Part shown: piece by piece, positions 34,989-42,408 of the stretch
Layout of the letters: every line of letters begins with the position of its first letter
Numbering within the stretch: position 1 is the first letter of the stretch
From: an uncultured Victivallis sp.
Lineage (GTDB): Bacteria > Verrucomicrobiota > Lentisphaeria > Victivallales > Victivallaceae
Assembly (NCBI GenBank): GCA_944389935.1
Contig: CALXOE010000030.1
Location: 1-42,935 of the forward strand
DNA: 42,935 bases
Reading direction: 5' to 3'
Program-made: the position numbers and the translations under genes
Notes under the pieces: model-generated
The model's input: only the letters and a program-made list of their open reading frames with translations
The model's database searches: none
Told to the model about the DNA's origin: nothing

Positions 34989-35507
34989 ATGGTCATTCTC
35001 GGCATTGACCCGGCGATCCGCACGACCGGGTACGGCGTGATCCGGACGGAATCGGCGGCGCGATTCGAGATTCTCGATTGCGGAATCATCGCGAATTCTG
35101 CGCGGCTGCCGCACACGGAGTGCCTGCGCCGCCTCGCAGGGGGAATCCGGGAGCTGGTCGGGGCGTTCACGCCTGATTACGCCTCGATCGAAGATCCGTT
35201 TGTCGGGCGGAATGCGTCGACTGCGATCATCCTCGGGATGGCGCGCGGCGCGATTCTGACGGCGCTGGCGGAAGCATCGGTTCCGGTCTACGCCTACTCG
35301 CCGAGTTCGGCCAAACGTGCGGCGTTCGGCAGCGGCAAGGCGACCAAGGAACAGGTTGCGATGATGGTCTCCGCCGAAACCGGGATCGGAATCGAACGGA
35401 TTCCCCTGGATGCGACTGACGCGATCGCACTGGCGATCTGTCACGCCCAGAAACTGCTGCACTCGGGGCTCTGCGCTGCCGGGGCCGGAATCGGGAAAGC
35501 GCTCTGA
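34989..35507 (+). CDS. ruvC: Holliday junction resolvase RuvC
   Basis: A 172-residue endonuclease that cuts Holliday junctions with RuvAB. The catalytic acids are in place: D7 (LGIDPAIRTTGYG), E68 (ASIEDPF), D141 and D144 (DATDAIALAICH). The start at 34989 is fixed by a strong GGAGGAG ribosome binding site; earlier codons overlap the terminator region. ruvA and ruvB are not in the window. The tatD-like gene begins three bases after its stop. Confidence 0.95.
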   Translation: MVILGIDPAIRTTGYGVIRTESAARFEILDCGIIANSARLPHTECLRRLAGGIRELVGAFTPDYASIEDPFVGRNASTAIILGMARGAILTALAEASVPVYAYSPSSAKRAAFGSGKATKEQVAMMVSAETGIGIERIPLDATDAIALAICHAQKLLHSGLCAAGAGIGKAL

Positions 35508-35510
35508 AGC

Positions 35511-36137
35511 ATGGCGACCGATTTCCATGCCCATCGCCCGAAATCGGCGGCGCGTACGCTTGTCTCCTGCGTGGAGGAAGAACTGTCGCGCTACCCGCTC
35601 GCTTCGCTTGAACTGCACCCGTGGAAACTGCCGGAACGGTTCGAGCCGCTCTCTCCGGCGTTCCGGGAGGCGCTGAACGACGCCGCCGCACTCGGGGAGA
35701 TCGGGCTCGACCGGTTGCGCGGCCCGACGCTCACGGTGCAGCAGAACTATCTCGAAGAGCTCCTCGGACTGGCGGCGGAGCGGCATAAGCCGGTGGTCAT
35801 TCACTGCGTCCGGGCGACGGAGGAGCTGCTCGGAATGCTGAAGCATTTTCCGGAACTCCGGGTGCTGTTCCATGGATTCCGCGGGAAACCGGAGCGGCTC
35901 GCGCGGCTGCGGGAGCGGGGACTGCGTGTCTCGCTCGGGCGTGCGGCGCTGAACGACGCCGCGCTCGTTGAACATCTCCGCTCTTCCGGGCTCGACGGCA
36001 TCGGTTTCGAGACGGATGAGGCGCCGGAGCCGATCGAGATCGTGCTCGAAAATGCGGCGGAGAAGTTGCGACTTCCTCCGGCGGAACTCGAGGCGCGCAC
36101 GGACGAAACGTTCCGGGAGTTCTGTTTCCCGGCGTGA
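35511..36137 (+). CDS. Short TatD-family metal-dependent hydrolase
   Basis: A 208-residue TIM-barrel hydrolase. The metal ligands of the TatD family are visible: DFHAH (H6, H8), GEIGLDRL, VIHCVRA, LFHGFRG and GFETDE. The length is about 50 residues less than E. coli TatD (about 260), matching a compact group common in Bacteroidetes and relatives. TatD proteins act as DNases or deacylases in DNA repair or peptide quality control; the substrate is not settled. The gene follows ruvC by three bases, so the two are cotranscribed. The next gene converges from the other strand. Confidence 0.88.
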   Translation: MATDFHAHRPKSAARTLVSCVEEELSRYPLASLELHPWKLPERFEPLSPAFREALNDAAALGEIGLDRLRGPTLTVQQNYLEELLGLAAERHKPVVIHCVRATEELLGMLKHFPELRVLFHGFRGKPERLARLRERGLRVSLGRAALNDAALVEHLRSSGLDGIGFETDEAPEPIEIVLENAAEKLRLPPAELEARTDETFREFCFPA

Positions 36138-36168
36138 GTCGCGGGGTACGCGCCGCGTGATTCTCCTG

Positions 36169-38196
36169 TTACTTTTCGAGCAGCCCGAGATACTTCTTCC
36201 GGAGTTCCGGATCGTCGAGCAGCCGGATAAAGAGTCCGCCGACCACGGAACGGGCCTGGAATCCGACCATGCGGCCGTCAGTCGTCTCGAACCAGTCGGT
36301 CATCGGCACCCGGGAGGGGGTTTCGTTGAGCCAGGTGCGGAGCGGAGCGACGAGCGCGTCGAAGTCGTCGCGTTTTCCGGTCAGCGTGGCGCTCCAGACG
36401 ATCCAGTCGAGTTTCGTGTAACTTCTGCGGCTGTCGAGCGGGAGGCCGTAACGGTTCTGCATGCGGCGGTAGTGAGCGAGTTCGGTCCCGGCGATCTCTT
36501 CGGGAAAGAGATTGAGCCCGAACAGTTTATCCCAGACGAGGTTGTACTTCTGACTCCAGGAGCAGGGCTGGTCGAACGCGAGGCGGTAGCAGCCCGATTC
36601 ATCGAAAGCGTCCTGTTTCCACCGTTTTGCGGCTTCCGCGGCGGCGGAGCGGTATTTCGCGGCTTCGGCGTCATCGCCGAGTTTCTGTTCGACGAGCGCC
36701 CATCCGCCGAGCGCGAGAATCGCCTTGAGCGAGAGGTTCGTGTTGTGCGCGAGATGCCCGGCAAAATCGTCCGTACAGAGCTGATTTTCCGGATCGTACC
36801 CTTTGTCGAGCAGGTAGTCGGCCCAGAGTTTGAGTGTGCCCCGGTAGCGGCGGGCGAACTCGAGATCGTCATGGAACTCGACCAGCGCGGAGGCGAGCAG
36901 CAGCATGTTGCCGCACTCCTCGACCGGCATCTGATTCTCTTCGGAGCGTTCGCCGCCGCCGTAAACCTGGCCGTTCGCGAGCGGGTAGGTGCCCAGATCG
37001 TGCGGGGCGAACGGGAACTTCCAGCGGCGGCTCCCGGCGTAATCGAGGATCGGAATGAGCATCCCCTTGAGCAGTTCAGGCGCCGTCAGCAGAAAGAGCG
37101 GCGCGGATGGGTAGGTCACGTCGACCGTCGCGATGCAGCCGTTCGAGAAGTTCTCTTTGGAGAAGAAGAGCGGCGTACCATCGAAATCCGCCACGAGTTT
37201 GTGGGCGCCGATCGCCTGCCGGAACGCGAGCGCGCAGAGATCCGCATACGCTTCGCCGCCCGCAGCCTCCGCGTCGGTCAAAAGCATCCGGTCATATGCT
37301 TCGCACTCGGCGCGGAGCGAATCGAATTCGGTGGCGGCGCGCGTCAGAAGTTCATCGAATCCGTTGAGTGATTCGCGCCAGTAAGCCTGGAGTTTCCGAT
37401 TCAGATATTCGATCGACCAGACGTCGTCGTAGGCGATCACCGCCCACGCCTCGGCATGGCCGTTCGCCGGAACTGAGAGCGGGAGCGTGAACGCCATCGC
37501 GATCCAGTTCTCCTTGACCGCCTGCGGCATATTGAGGTCGTCCGGAACGGAGGTTATTGTGCCGTTCTGAGCGAAAGGGCGGCGCAGGCTCGGGTTCTCC
37601 GCGATCGCGGTTTCCGCCTGGAATTTCCGCGGGATGCCGAAGAAGAGGCGTCCCCATTCGATGCGCAGATTGTCTCCGGAACGGCGCAGCGGCCGCTGGT
37701 CCGCCGCCGCAAGGCTCAGAAGCTCGAACTCCGGATGGCGGAATCTCCCCCAGACGATCTGGTCGCCGATCTGGTCGACGCACGGTTCGCCGCCGCAGTC
37801 GAAATAGACGCTGCAGTCATGCGCGGCGCCGTCGAGCGACTCGATCTCGAAGACCAGATAGGTCAGAGGCCGCGAAAGCACCTCGAGTTTGTGCGGCAGC
37901 GCGGGCGTCAGGAACGTGACGGTCAGCCGCACGCCGCCCGCTTCAAACGTATAGACCGTCCGGGTCGGCAGCACACGGCAGACGGTCTGTTTCATCGCGG
38001 GAGCGAACTGGGGACGGCCGCACCAGACGAAAGAGTCGCCGTCGATCCGGATCATGCCGGTCATGCCGATGAAGCTGCCGGTCCAGTGATGCGCCCAGTC
38101 GTCGTTGAGCGCGTCGCTGAACGACCAGATGCTGAAGTAAGGGTCGTGCACCACCAGCGGCACGGCCGGATAACGAAGTTGCGAATCCCGGGTCAT
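36169..38196 (-). CDS. DUF4965/DUF1793-type (glutaminase A-like) protein
   Basis: A 675-residue protein resembling the fungal glutaminase A family and the many bacterial DUF5127-DUF4965-DUF1793 proteins. Marks: the N-terminal PAVPLVVHDPYFSIWSF, the middle KLVADFDGTPLFFSKENFSNG and DVTYPSAPLFLL, and the C-terminal six-hairpin-like part PFAPHDLGTYPLANGQ, MPVEECGNMLLLA and SYTKLDWIVWSATL. The last half looks like a carbohydrate-active (alpha/alpha)6 barrel, so the glutaminase label may mislead. No signal peptide is seen, unlike most relatives. The ribosome binding site GGAGG lies before the ATG. It follows rnhA by 99 bases on the same strand, possibly as a separate unit. Confidence 0.85.
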   Translation of the reverse strand: MTRDSQLRYPAVPLVVHDPYFSIWSFSDALNDDWAHHWTGSFIGMTGMIRIDGDSFVWCGRPQFAPAMKQTVCRVLPTRTVYTFEAGGVRLTVTFLTPALPHKLEVLSRPLTYLVFEIESLDGAAHDCSVYFDCGGEPCVDQIGDQIVWGRFRHPEFELLSLAAADQRPLRRSGDNLRIEWGRLFFGIPRKFQAETAIAENPSLRRPFAQNGTITSVPDDLNMPQAVKENWIAMAFTLPLSVPANGHAEAWAVIAYDDVWSIEYLNRKLQAYWRESLNGFDELLTRAATEFDSLRAECEAYDRMLLTDAEAAGGEAYADLCALAFRQAIGAHKLVADFDGTPLFFSKENFSNGCIATVDVTYPSAPLFLLTAPELLKGMLIPILDYAGSRRWKFPFAPHDLGTYPLANGQVYGGGERSEENQMPVEECGNMLLLASALVEFHDDLEFARRYRGTLKLWADYLLDKGYDPENQLCTDDFAGHLAHNTNLSLKAILALGGWALVEQKLGDDAEAAKYRSAAAEAAKRWKQDAFDESGCYRLAFDQPCSWSQKYNLVWDKLFGLNLFPEEIAGTELAHYRRMQNRYGLPLDSRRSYTKLDWIVWSATLTGKRDDFDALVAPLRTWLNETPSRVPMTDWFETTDGRMVGFQARSVVGGLFIRLLDDPELRKKYLGLLEK

Positions 38197-38295
38197 GAAA
38201 AACCTCCATTCATTAAGTCGTTTTGCTTTTTTGTAATATATTGCCGTAAATCGGAAATAAAATAGAGAAAATAGTCGATTCGATGAGAGATATCG

Positions 38296-38766
38296 TCATT
38301 CTCCCGGTGAAAAACCGGAGTCCCGCGGCAGATCGGTTCTGCGTGCGGCCTCTCCGGCGAGTTCGTCGCAGCGGACGTTCCCGGCATGATCGGCGTGACC
38401 CTTGACCCAGACGGGGTTGACCCGGTGACGTTCGAGCTGGCGGAGGAGTCGTTTCCAGAGATCTGCGTTGAGGACCGGTTGTTTGTCGGCCTTGCGCCAG
38501 CCGCAGCGGTTCCAGCGTTCGAGCCACCGCCTGGAGACGGCATTCACGAGGTAGCTGGAATCGGAGTGGAGGGCGACTTCACAAGGTTCTTTCAGCGCCT
38601 CGAGAGCGGCGATGGCGGCGAAGAGTTCCATGCGGTTGTTCGTCGTCTCCGCGAATCCGCCGCAGAGTTCGCGGCGGTGGGGGCCGTATTCGAGGATTGC
38701 GGCCCAGCCGCCGGGGCCGGGGTTTCCGTGGCAGGCGCCATCGGTGTGAATGACGACTTTCTTCAT
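38296..38766 (-). CDS. rnhA: Ribonuclease HI
   Basis: A 156-residue enzyme that removes the RNA strand of RNA:DNA hybrids. The catalytic residues are all present and spaced as in E. coli: D9 (HTDGACHGNPGPGGW), E47 (NNRMEL), D69 (HSDSSYLV), H124 and D134 (GNVRCDELA). The start at 38766 overlaps the stop of the exonuclease gene by four bases (ATGA); a longer frame upstream is the shadow of that gene. It forms a pair with the DEDDh exonuclease. Confidence 0.96.
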   Translation of the reverse strand: MKKVVIHTDGACHGNPGPGGWAAILEYGPHRRELCGGFAETTNNRMELFAAIAALEALKEPCEVALHSDSSYLVNAVSRRWLERWNRCGWRKADKQPVLNADLWKRLLRQLERHRVNPVWVKGHADHAGNVRCDELAGEAARRTDLPRDSGFSPGE

Positions 38767-39419
38767 CTGGCCCGCCGTTTCTTCGGAACGACCCGGCAGG
38801 GAGTGCACTCCAGCGGGGAGACCCGTCCGGGGGTGACGCCCGCGTATTCGAGCAGCGTCTGCCAATCGTCCGCGCCGGTGAATTCCAACATCTTGTGGAC
38901 GAGAAACGCGGCAGCGGCGGCGTCTTCCCCGGCCTGATGGTGCTGAAACTCGAATCCGACGTGGCGGCAGAGCGTGTTAAGCCGGTGGTTCTCAAGTTCC
39001 GGCCAGAGTCGGCGGGCGAGTTTGCAGCTGCAGAAGTAGGGGAACTCCGGAAGCTCAAGTTCGTAAAGTTCCATGACCCGTCGAAACGCGCCGATGTCGA
39101 ACGCGGCATTATGCGCGACGACGACACTGTCCCGGAAGTGATCCGCGAGCAGCGGCCATACCGCATCCCACTCCGGAGCGTTGCGCACCATTTCCGGCCG
39201 GATACCGTGAATCGAGACGTTGAACGGATGAAACCACCCGCAGCATTCGTGCGGCCGGATCAGAATCTCCCTGCGTCGGGTGATCCGTCCGCTTTCCAGC
39301 GAGGCGACTCCAACCGAACAGATGCTGCCCGGGTCGGCATTCGCCGTCTCAAAATCGAGCGCAAGAATCATATGTGTTGAAAGTTCCGGGTGAATAGGTT
39401 CAAAACTGCTGCGTAACAT
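38763..39419 (-). CDS. DnaQ-like DEDDh 3'-5' exonuclease
   Basis: A 218-residue exonuclease of the DnaQ/PolC-epsilon type. ExoI motif LALDFETANA (about residues 19-28), ExoII VVVAHNAAFDIGAF, ExoIII HHQAGEDAAAAA. It would proofread or trim DNA or RNA 3' ends. The core begins at the ATG at 39371 (MILALDFE), but a strong AGGAG lies nine bases before the ATG at 39419, giving a 16-residue leader; 39419 is therefore chosen. The C-terminal about 35 residues are basic (PKKRRAR). It overlaps rnhA by four bases. The palindrome upstream (39480-39497) also faces this gene. Confidence 0.88.
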   Translation of the reverse strand: MLRSSFEPIHPELSTHMILALDFETANADPGSICSVGVASLESGRITRRREILIRPHECCGWFHPFNVSIHGIRPEMVRNAPEWDAVWPLLADHFRDSVVVAHNAAFDIGAFRRVMELYELELPEFPYFCSCKLARRLWPELENHRLNTLCRHVGFEFQHHQAGEDAAAAAFLVHKMLEFTGADDWQTLLEYAGVTPGRVSPLECTPCRVVPKKRRAR

Positions 39420-39479
39420 AGCAAAAAACTCCTTTTTTTGCAAGTGAGAGGGGCTTTTTTTTGATAAAAAATCCGTTTT

Positions 39480-39497
39480 TCCGGTTTGCAAACCGGA
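39480..39497. repeat. 18-bp perfect palindrome over the SGNH promoter
   Basis: TCCGGTTTGCAAACCGGA reads the same on both strands with no loop. Its centre TTGCAA is the -35 box of the promoter below. A dimeric regulator site is likely. A short palindrome AGTTAACT (39512-39519) sits at the expected transcription start. Confidence 0.7.
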
Positions 39498-39514
39498 TCT
39501 TCCCATTGTATAGT
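39486..39514 (+). promoter_or_regulatory. Promoter of the SGNH gene pair
   Basis: TTGCAA (39486-39491) and TATAGT (39509-39514) are 17 bases apart, giving a start near 39521 and a leader of about 32 bases to the ATG at 39553. Confidence 0.65.
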
Positions 39515-39552
39515 TAACTAGTTATCCAAATATGAGAACAGGAGCTGACGGG

Positions 39553-40188
39553 ATGAAGATTTCGATCATGGCGGCATTGGCCGCGCTCGTATTGGCAGGA
39601 TGTACAACGTCCCCGGAGATGCCGGCATTCCGGAAGATGCTGGTGGTGGGAGATGCGCTTACGGCATGCGCCCCGGATGCGTCGCTCGGGTGGCCGAATG
39701 ACTGGGGGATGGCGGCGACGGCGCGGGAGAACGATTTCGCCCACCGGCTGCACGCGGCGCTGCGAAAGGCCTCTCCGGATCTGGAGCTGGCGACGGACAG
39801 CATCATGTATCAGGATGAGATGACCGGCTGGGTGCACCTGGTGCCGTGCAGCGCGGATCTGGTGGTGATTCAGCTCGGAGAGAACTACAAGGGGGGAATT
39901 TCTCTGGACGAGTACGGCGAGGCTTACGGGCAGATGATCGACGAACTGCGCGAGGGTTCTCCGAAGACGGTGGTCTGTCTCGGGCCGTGGGAAAACGTGC
40001 AGCTCGAAGAGGTGATCGCGAAAGCGGCAGCCGCGCACGGGGCGAAATTCGTCTCGCTGCGGGCGATTCACGCGGCCCCGGAGAACCGGGCTGCGTCGGA
40101 GGGTAAGTTCCCGAAGATCGACGGAATGCCCGGCGATCGCGGGATGGAGAAAATCGCCGAGGCCGTTCTGAAGTCGCTCGGCCAGTAA
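39553..40188 (+). CDS. SGNH-like lipoprotein lacking the catalytic serine and histidine
   Basis: A 211-residue predicted lipoprotein: signal MKISIMAALAALVLAGC with lipobox LAGC. The body is a paralogue of the next gene (shared W-DWGMAATA-E-D-AH-L core and PGDRGM-KIAEA end) and has the SGNH fold order. At the block I position where the family carries G-x-S, it reads GDAL: alanine 35 (codon GCG). At the block V histidine it reads DGMPGDRGM: methionine 192 (codon ATG). Both catalytic positions are lost, so it is probably a non-enzymatic binding or partner protein. The start at 39553 has AGGAG upstream; the frame extends to 39532 but the shorter form gives a clean signal. It is followed 15 bases later by the active-looking paralogue. 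Confidence 0.82.
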   Translation: MKISIMAALAALVLAGCTTSPEMPAFRKMLVVGDALTACAPDASLGWPNDWGMAATARENDFAHRLHAALRKASPDLELATDSIMYQDEMTGWVHLVPCSADLVVIQLGENYKGGISLDEYGEAYGQMIDELREGSPKTVVCLGPWENVQLEEVIAKAAAAHGAKFVSLRAIHAAPENRAASEGKFPKIDGMPGDRGMEKIAEAVLKSLGQ

Positions 40189-40203
40189 CAGGAGGGAGGA
40201 ATC

Positions 40204-40875
40204 ATGTTCAAACGGAGTCTGCTGTTCGTCTGTGCCGCGCTGCTGGCGGCGGGAGTCGGAGCCGGAGCCGGAGAGATCCGGAAAGTGATGATCATCGGGA
40301 ACAGCATCATGAAGCACGGAGTCGCGCCGCAGCTCGGCTGGAACAGCGACTGGGGGATGGCGGCGACGGCGCAGGAGAAAGATTACGCGCATCTGCTGCA
40401 CCGGAAGATCTGCGACCTGGTGAAGCAGGAGAAAGCCCCGGAACTTCAGCTTGCATGGATCTCCAGTGAGAAAGAGATGAAAGGGTGGGATGCGCTCAAG
40501 GGGAATGATGCGGATGTGATCGTGATCCAGATTTCCGACAATTATCGCGGGAAGAAGAACAAGGAGGAGTTCCAGAACAACTATTCGCAGATGATCCGGG
40601 ATTTGCGCGGGGATCGTGATCCGATCATCGTGTGTCTGACGAACTGGGGGGATGGTCCGTTGAACGAGATGATCCGTGCGGCGGCGGCGGAAAACGGGGT
40701 ATTGTCGGTGAATCTCGCGCCGCTGGCGGCGGACCCGGCGAACAAGGCGGGGAGCGAGGGACACTTCAAGAACGGCGGAGTGAACTGGCATCCGGGAGAC
40801 CGCGGCATGGCGAAGATTGCGGAGGCGACCTTTGCGGCAATCGAAAAACCGCTCCGGGAAAAGGCGGCGAAGTAA
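40204..40875 (+). CDS. Secreted SGNH/GDSL-type hydrolase
   Basis: A 223-residue exported protein with a signal peptide (MFKRSLLFVCAALLAAGVGAGA, cut near residue 22, no lipobox). The SGNH nucleophile serine 34 lies in IIGNSIMKHG and histidine 196 in NWHPGDRGMAKIAEA; block III is probably QISDNYRG. Such enzymes are esterases or deacetylases, often acting on acetylated polysaccharides; the substrate is unknown. A very good ribosome binding site (GGAGGGAGG) precedes the ATG. It is cotranscribed with the inactive paralogue upstream. No clear terminator follows before the tRNA promoter. Confidence 0.85.
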   Translation: MFKRSLLFVCAALLAAGVGAGAGEIRKVMIIGNSIMKHGVAPQLGWNSDWGMAATAQEKDYAHLLHRKICDLVKQEKAPELQLAWISSEKEMKGWDALKGNDADVIVIQISDNYRGKKNKEEFQNNYSQMIRDLRGDRDPIIVCLTNWGDGPLNEMIRAAAAENGVLSVNLAPLAADPANKAGSEGHFKNGGVNWHPGDRGMAKIAEATFAAIEKPLREKAAK

Positions 40876-40915
40876 AAAAACAGAATAAAAATCGGGAAAA
40901 AAATGGATTTCCGGT

Positions 40916-40945
40916 TTGACTTTTCCTGAAAACGGTGTTTATTAT
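40916..40945 (+). promoter_or_regulatory. tRNA-Phe promoter
   Basis: TTGACT (40916-40921) and TATTAT (40940-40945) are 18 bases apart, about 33 bases before the tRNA. Both boxes match five of six consensus bases. Confidence 0.65.
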
Positions 40946-40978
40946 GTGATGTCAAGCGAAACAGCGTGACATTTTGGT

Positions 40979-41054
40979 GGCAGGATAGCTCAGTCGGTAG
41001 AGCAGGGGACTGAAAATCCCCGTGTCCCCAGTTCGATTCTGGGTCCGGCCACCA
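40979..41054 (+). tRNA. tRNA-Phe (anticodon GAA)
   Basis: A 76-base tRNA with encoded CCA. The D arm starts GCTC at 40988. The anticodon stem GGGGA/TCCCC holds the loop CTGAAAA with GAA at 41012-41014. The T arm is CCCAG-TTCGATT-CTGGG. The acceptor arms are GGCAGGA and TCCGGCC, giving six pairs and one A-G mismatch at positions 4 and 69. Three bases upstream (GGT) could pair with the ACC of the CCA end and lengthen the helix in the precursor. An eight-base T run follows. The gene's 3' end borders foreign-looking DNA, so it may be an integration target. Confidence 0.95.
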
Positions 41055-41105
41055 TTTTTTTTGCCCGGAAATCAAAGATTCACCTCGGATTTTCCCATTT
41101 CAGCA

Positions 41106-41214
41106 ACTTGCCGTCCGATTTTCAATTAACGTACTTCAAGGCCCTTTCTGCCTCAAAGTGTAACCAAACTGTAACCAAAAATAATGGTTCTTTCGGAAAA
41201 GTCAAACGGCAAGT
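41106..41214. repeat. Widely spaced inverted repeat at the element end
   Basis: ACTTGCCGT (41106-41114) is repeated in inverted form as ACGGCAAGT (41206-41214), with 91 bases between. The tandem TGTAACCAAA repeat lies between the arms. It may bind a recombinase or directionality factor. Confidence 0.5.
41159..41179. repeat. Tandem TGTAACCAAA repeat
   Basis: TGTAACCAAA occurs at 41159-41168 and again at 41170-41179, an 11-bp period (one helical turn). This spacing is typical of arm-type sites for tyrosine integrases or excisionases. Confidence 0.55.
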
Positions 41215-41266
41215 AAATCGCCTCCTCCAAAATCTACTTTTATAATCCGGCTGCATTTTGAGAATT

Positions 41267-41300
41267 AAAAAAGAGGCTCCGGTTTTAATCGGAACCTCTT
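41267..41300 (-). terminator. Rho-independent terminator of the element's leftward genes
   Basis: On the minus strand AAGAGGTTCCG (41290-41300) pairs with CGGAGCCTCTT (41271-41281) with one mismatch, followed by TTTTTT. It ends just after the small membrane protein gene. Confidence 0.75.
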
Positions 41301-41306
41301 GCCGGA

Positions 41307-41477
41307 TCAAGCCTCGCGATAACAGGGCTTGAAACCGGCACTGATGGCGGAAACCAGCCAAAACAGACCGGCAAGCAGCATCAGGCCGATACCGACCTCG
41401 AACAGAGAGGGCAGCAGAGCGATCAACAGCCATGCGGCGACGATGGCAAGGGCGGCAGTCAGGATTTCTTTCAGCAT
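41307..41477 (-). CDS. Tiny membrane protein (56 residues)
   Basis: A 56-residue protein starting MLKEILTAALAIVAAWLL, with two hydrophobic stretches (about residues 5-25 and 28-47) and a short basic C-terminus. No family is recognised. A GGAAA ribosome binding site lies about ten bases before the ATG at 41477, and a terminator follows directly, supporting a real gene. Small two-helix proteins of this sort in mobile elements can be holin-like, toxin-like or superinfection proteins; nothing decides between them. The longer frame to 41663 lacks homology and was not used. Confidence 0.6.
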   Translation of the reverse strand: MLKEILTAALAIVAAWLLIALLPSLFEVGIGLMLLAGLFWLVSAISAGFKPCYREA

Positions 41478-41674
41478 AGTTCGGGTTTCCTTTCGTGTGG
41501 TTGAAGATAAAACCGACGGCAGAGGAACTGCCGCCGGGGTACTTGGGTAGGCACCGTTCCGAGTGTACCAAGTTCGGAGCGGGAGCGGGTCTGTTTTGGT
41601 CGGACCGCAGTGTTCTTTACTAACCAATTGGCATATAGCGGGAAAATCTGACACTCTTCTCAAGAAATATCCAT

Positions 41675-42406
41675 TTATTTCCTCCAGAGAATGGCTTCCC
41701 GTCCGTCAAGCCCGAACAGGCGGGTCAATCCCCGGTAACAGAGATCGGCGCGGGCGGGACTGTACTTTTTAGCGGTTTCAGTGAAGGCGTTCAACAAACT
41801 CCACCGGGTCGGCTCGGCGAACTCCTCGTGTTTCGGCTCCTTGAACTCTTTCCAGACGTTCAGGATGTCGCAGCTCGGAATCGCCTGAATCTCGGCGGCC
41901 TTGACGATGGAAGCCCGTACCTCATCATCTCCGACTTCATCGATCTTCAGCCCTTCAGCCACGGTTTCGAGTGTCAGGAACTCTTCTTCGAGCGCGTCCA
42001 CGGCATCGATCACCAGATCGCGCACCCGAATCTGCCGGGTATGGCGGCGTTTGATGACCATTGAACCGCCAAAGGCGTTGTTAGAACAGACCAGCACCGT
42101 AATCCCGGCGGTCAGACCGACCGACAAACTGCGGTCATGGCTGTTGCGGATGCCGATGCAGCGGCTCCATTCGGGCGAACTGCTGCGGTTGATCCGCATA
42201 ACTCCGAAGAGCTTCTGTCCATCCCGCGCCAAGCCGTACTGTTCATCGAGAATCCGCCAGCCGCGCGCGTTCACCACATCACCGACCGCATCGATCACCT
42301 CCATGTGCGGCACCGGTTTCCAACTGACCGTCCCGATCGGAGTCGGCACCTGCGCAATCTCATCACGCCCGACAAAACGGGCATTACTCTCAATCATCAG
42401 TCCCAT
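41675..42406 (-). CDS. DUF932 phage/plasmid-like protein
   Basis: A 243-residue protein of the DUF932 (TIGR03299-like) group common on phages, plasmids and integrative elements. The N-terminal TPIGTVSWKPVPHMEVIDAV and the central GLTAGITVLVCSNNAFGGSM with the following KRRHT segment are characteristic. Its function is not established; it often sits near recombination or replication genes. The start at 42406 is set by a perfect GGAGG seven bases before the ATG, embedded in the end of the upstream nuclease gene. The longer frame to 42460 overlaps that gene and was rejected. 197 bases separate it from the small membrane protein gene. Confidence 0.85.
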   Translation of the reverse strand: MGLMIESNARFVGRDEIAQVPTPIGTVSWKPVPHMEVIDAVGDVVNARGWRILDEQYGLARDGQKLFGVMRINRSSSPEWSRCIGIRNSHDRSLSVGLTAGITVLVCSNNAFGGSMVIKRRHTRQIRVRDLVIDAVDALEEEFLTLETVAEGLKIDEVGDDEVRASIVKAAEIQAIPSCDILNVWKEFKEPKHEEFAEPTRWSLLNAFTETAKKYSPARADLCYRGLTRLFGLDGREAILWRK

Positions 42407-42408
42407 AG

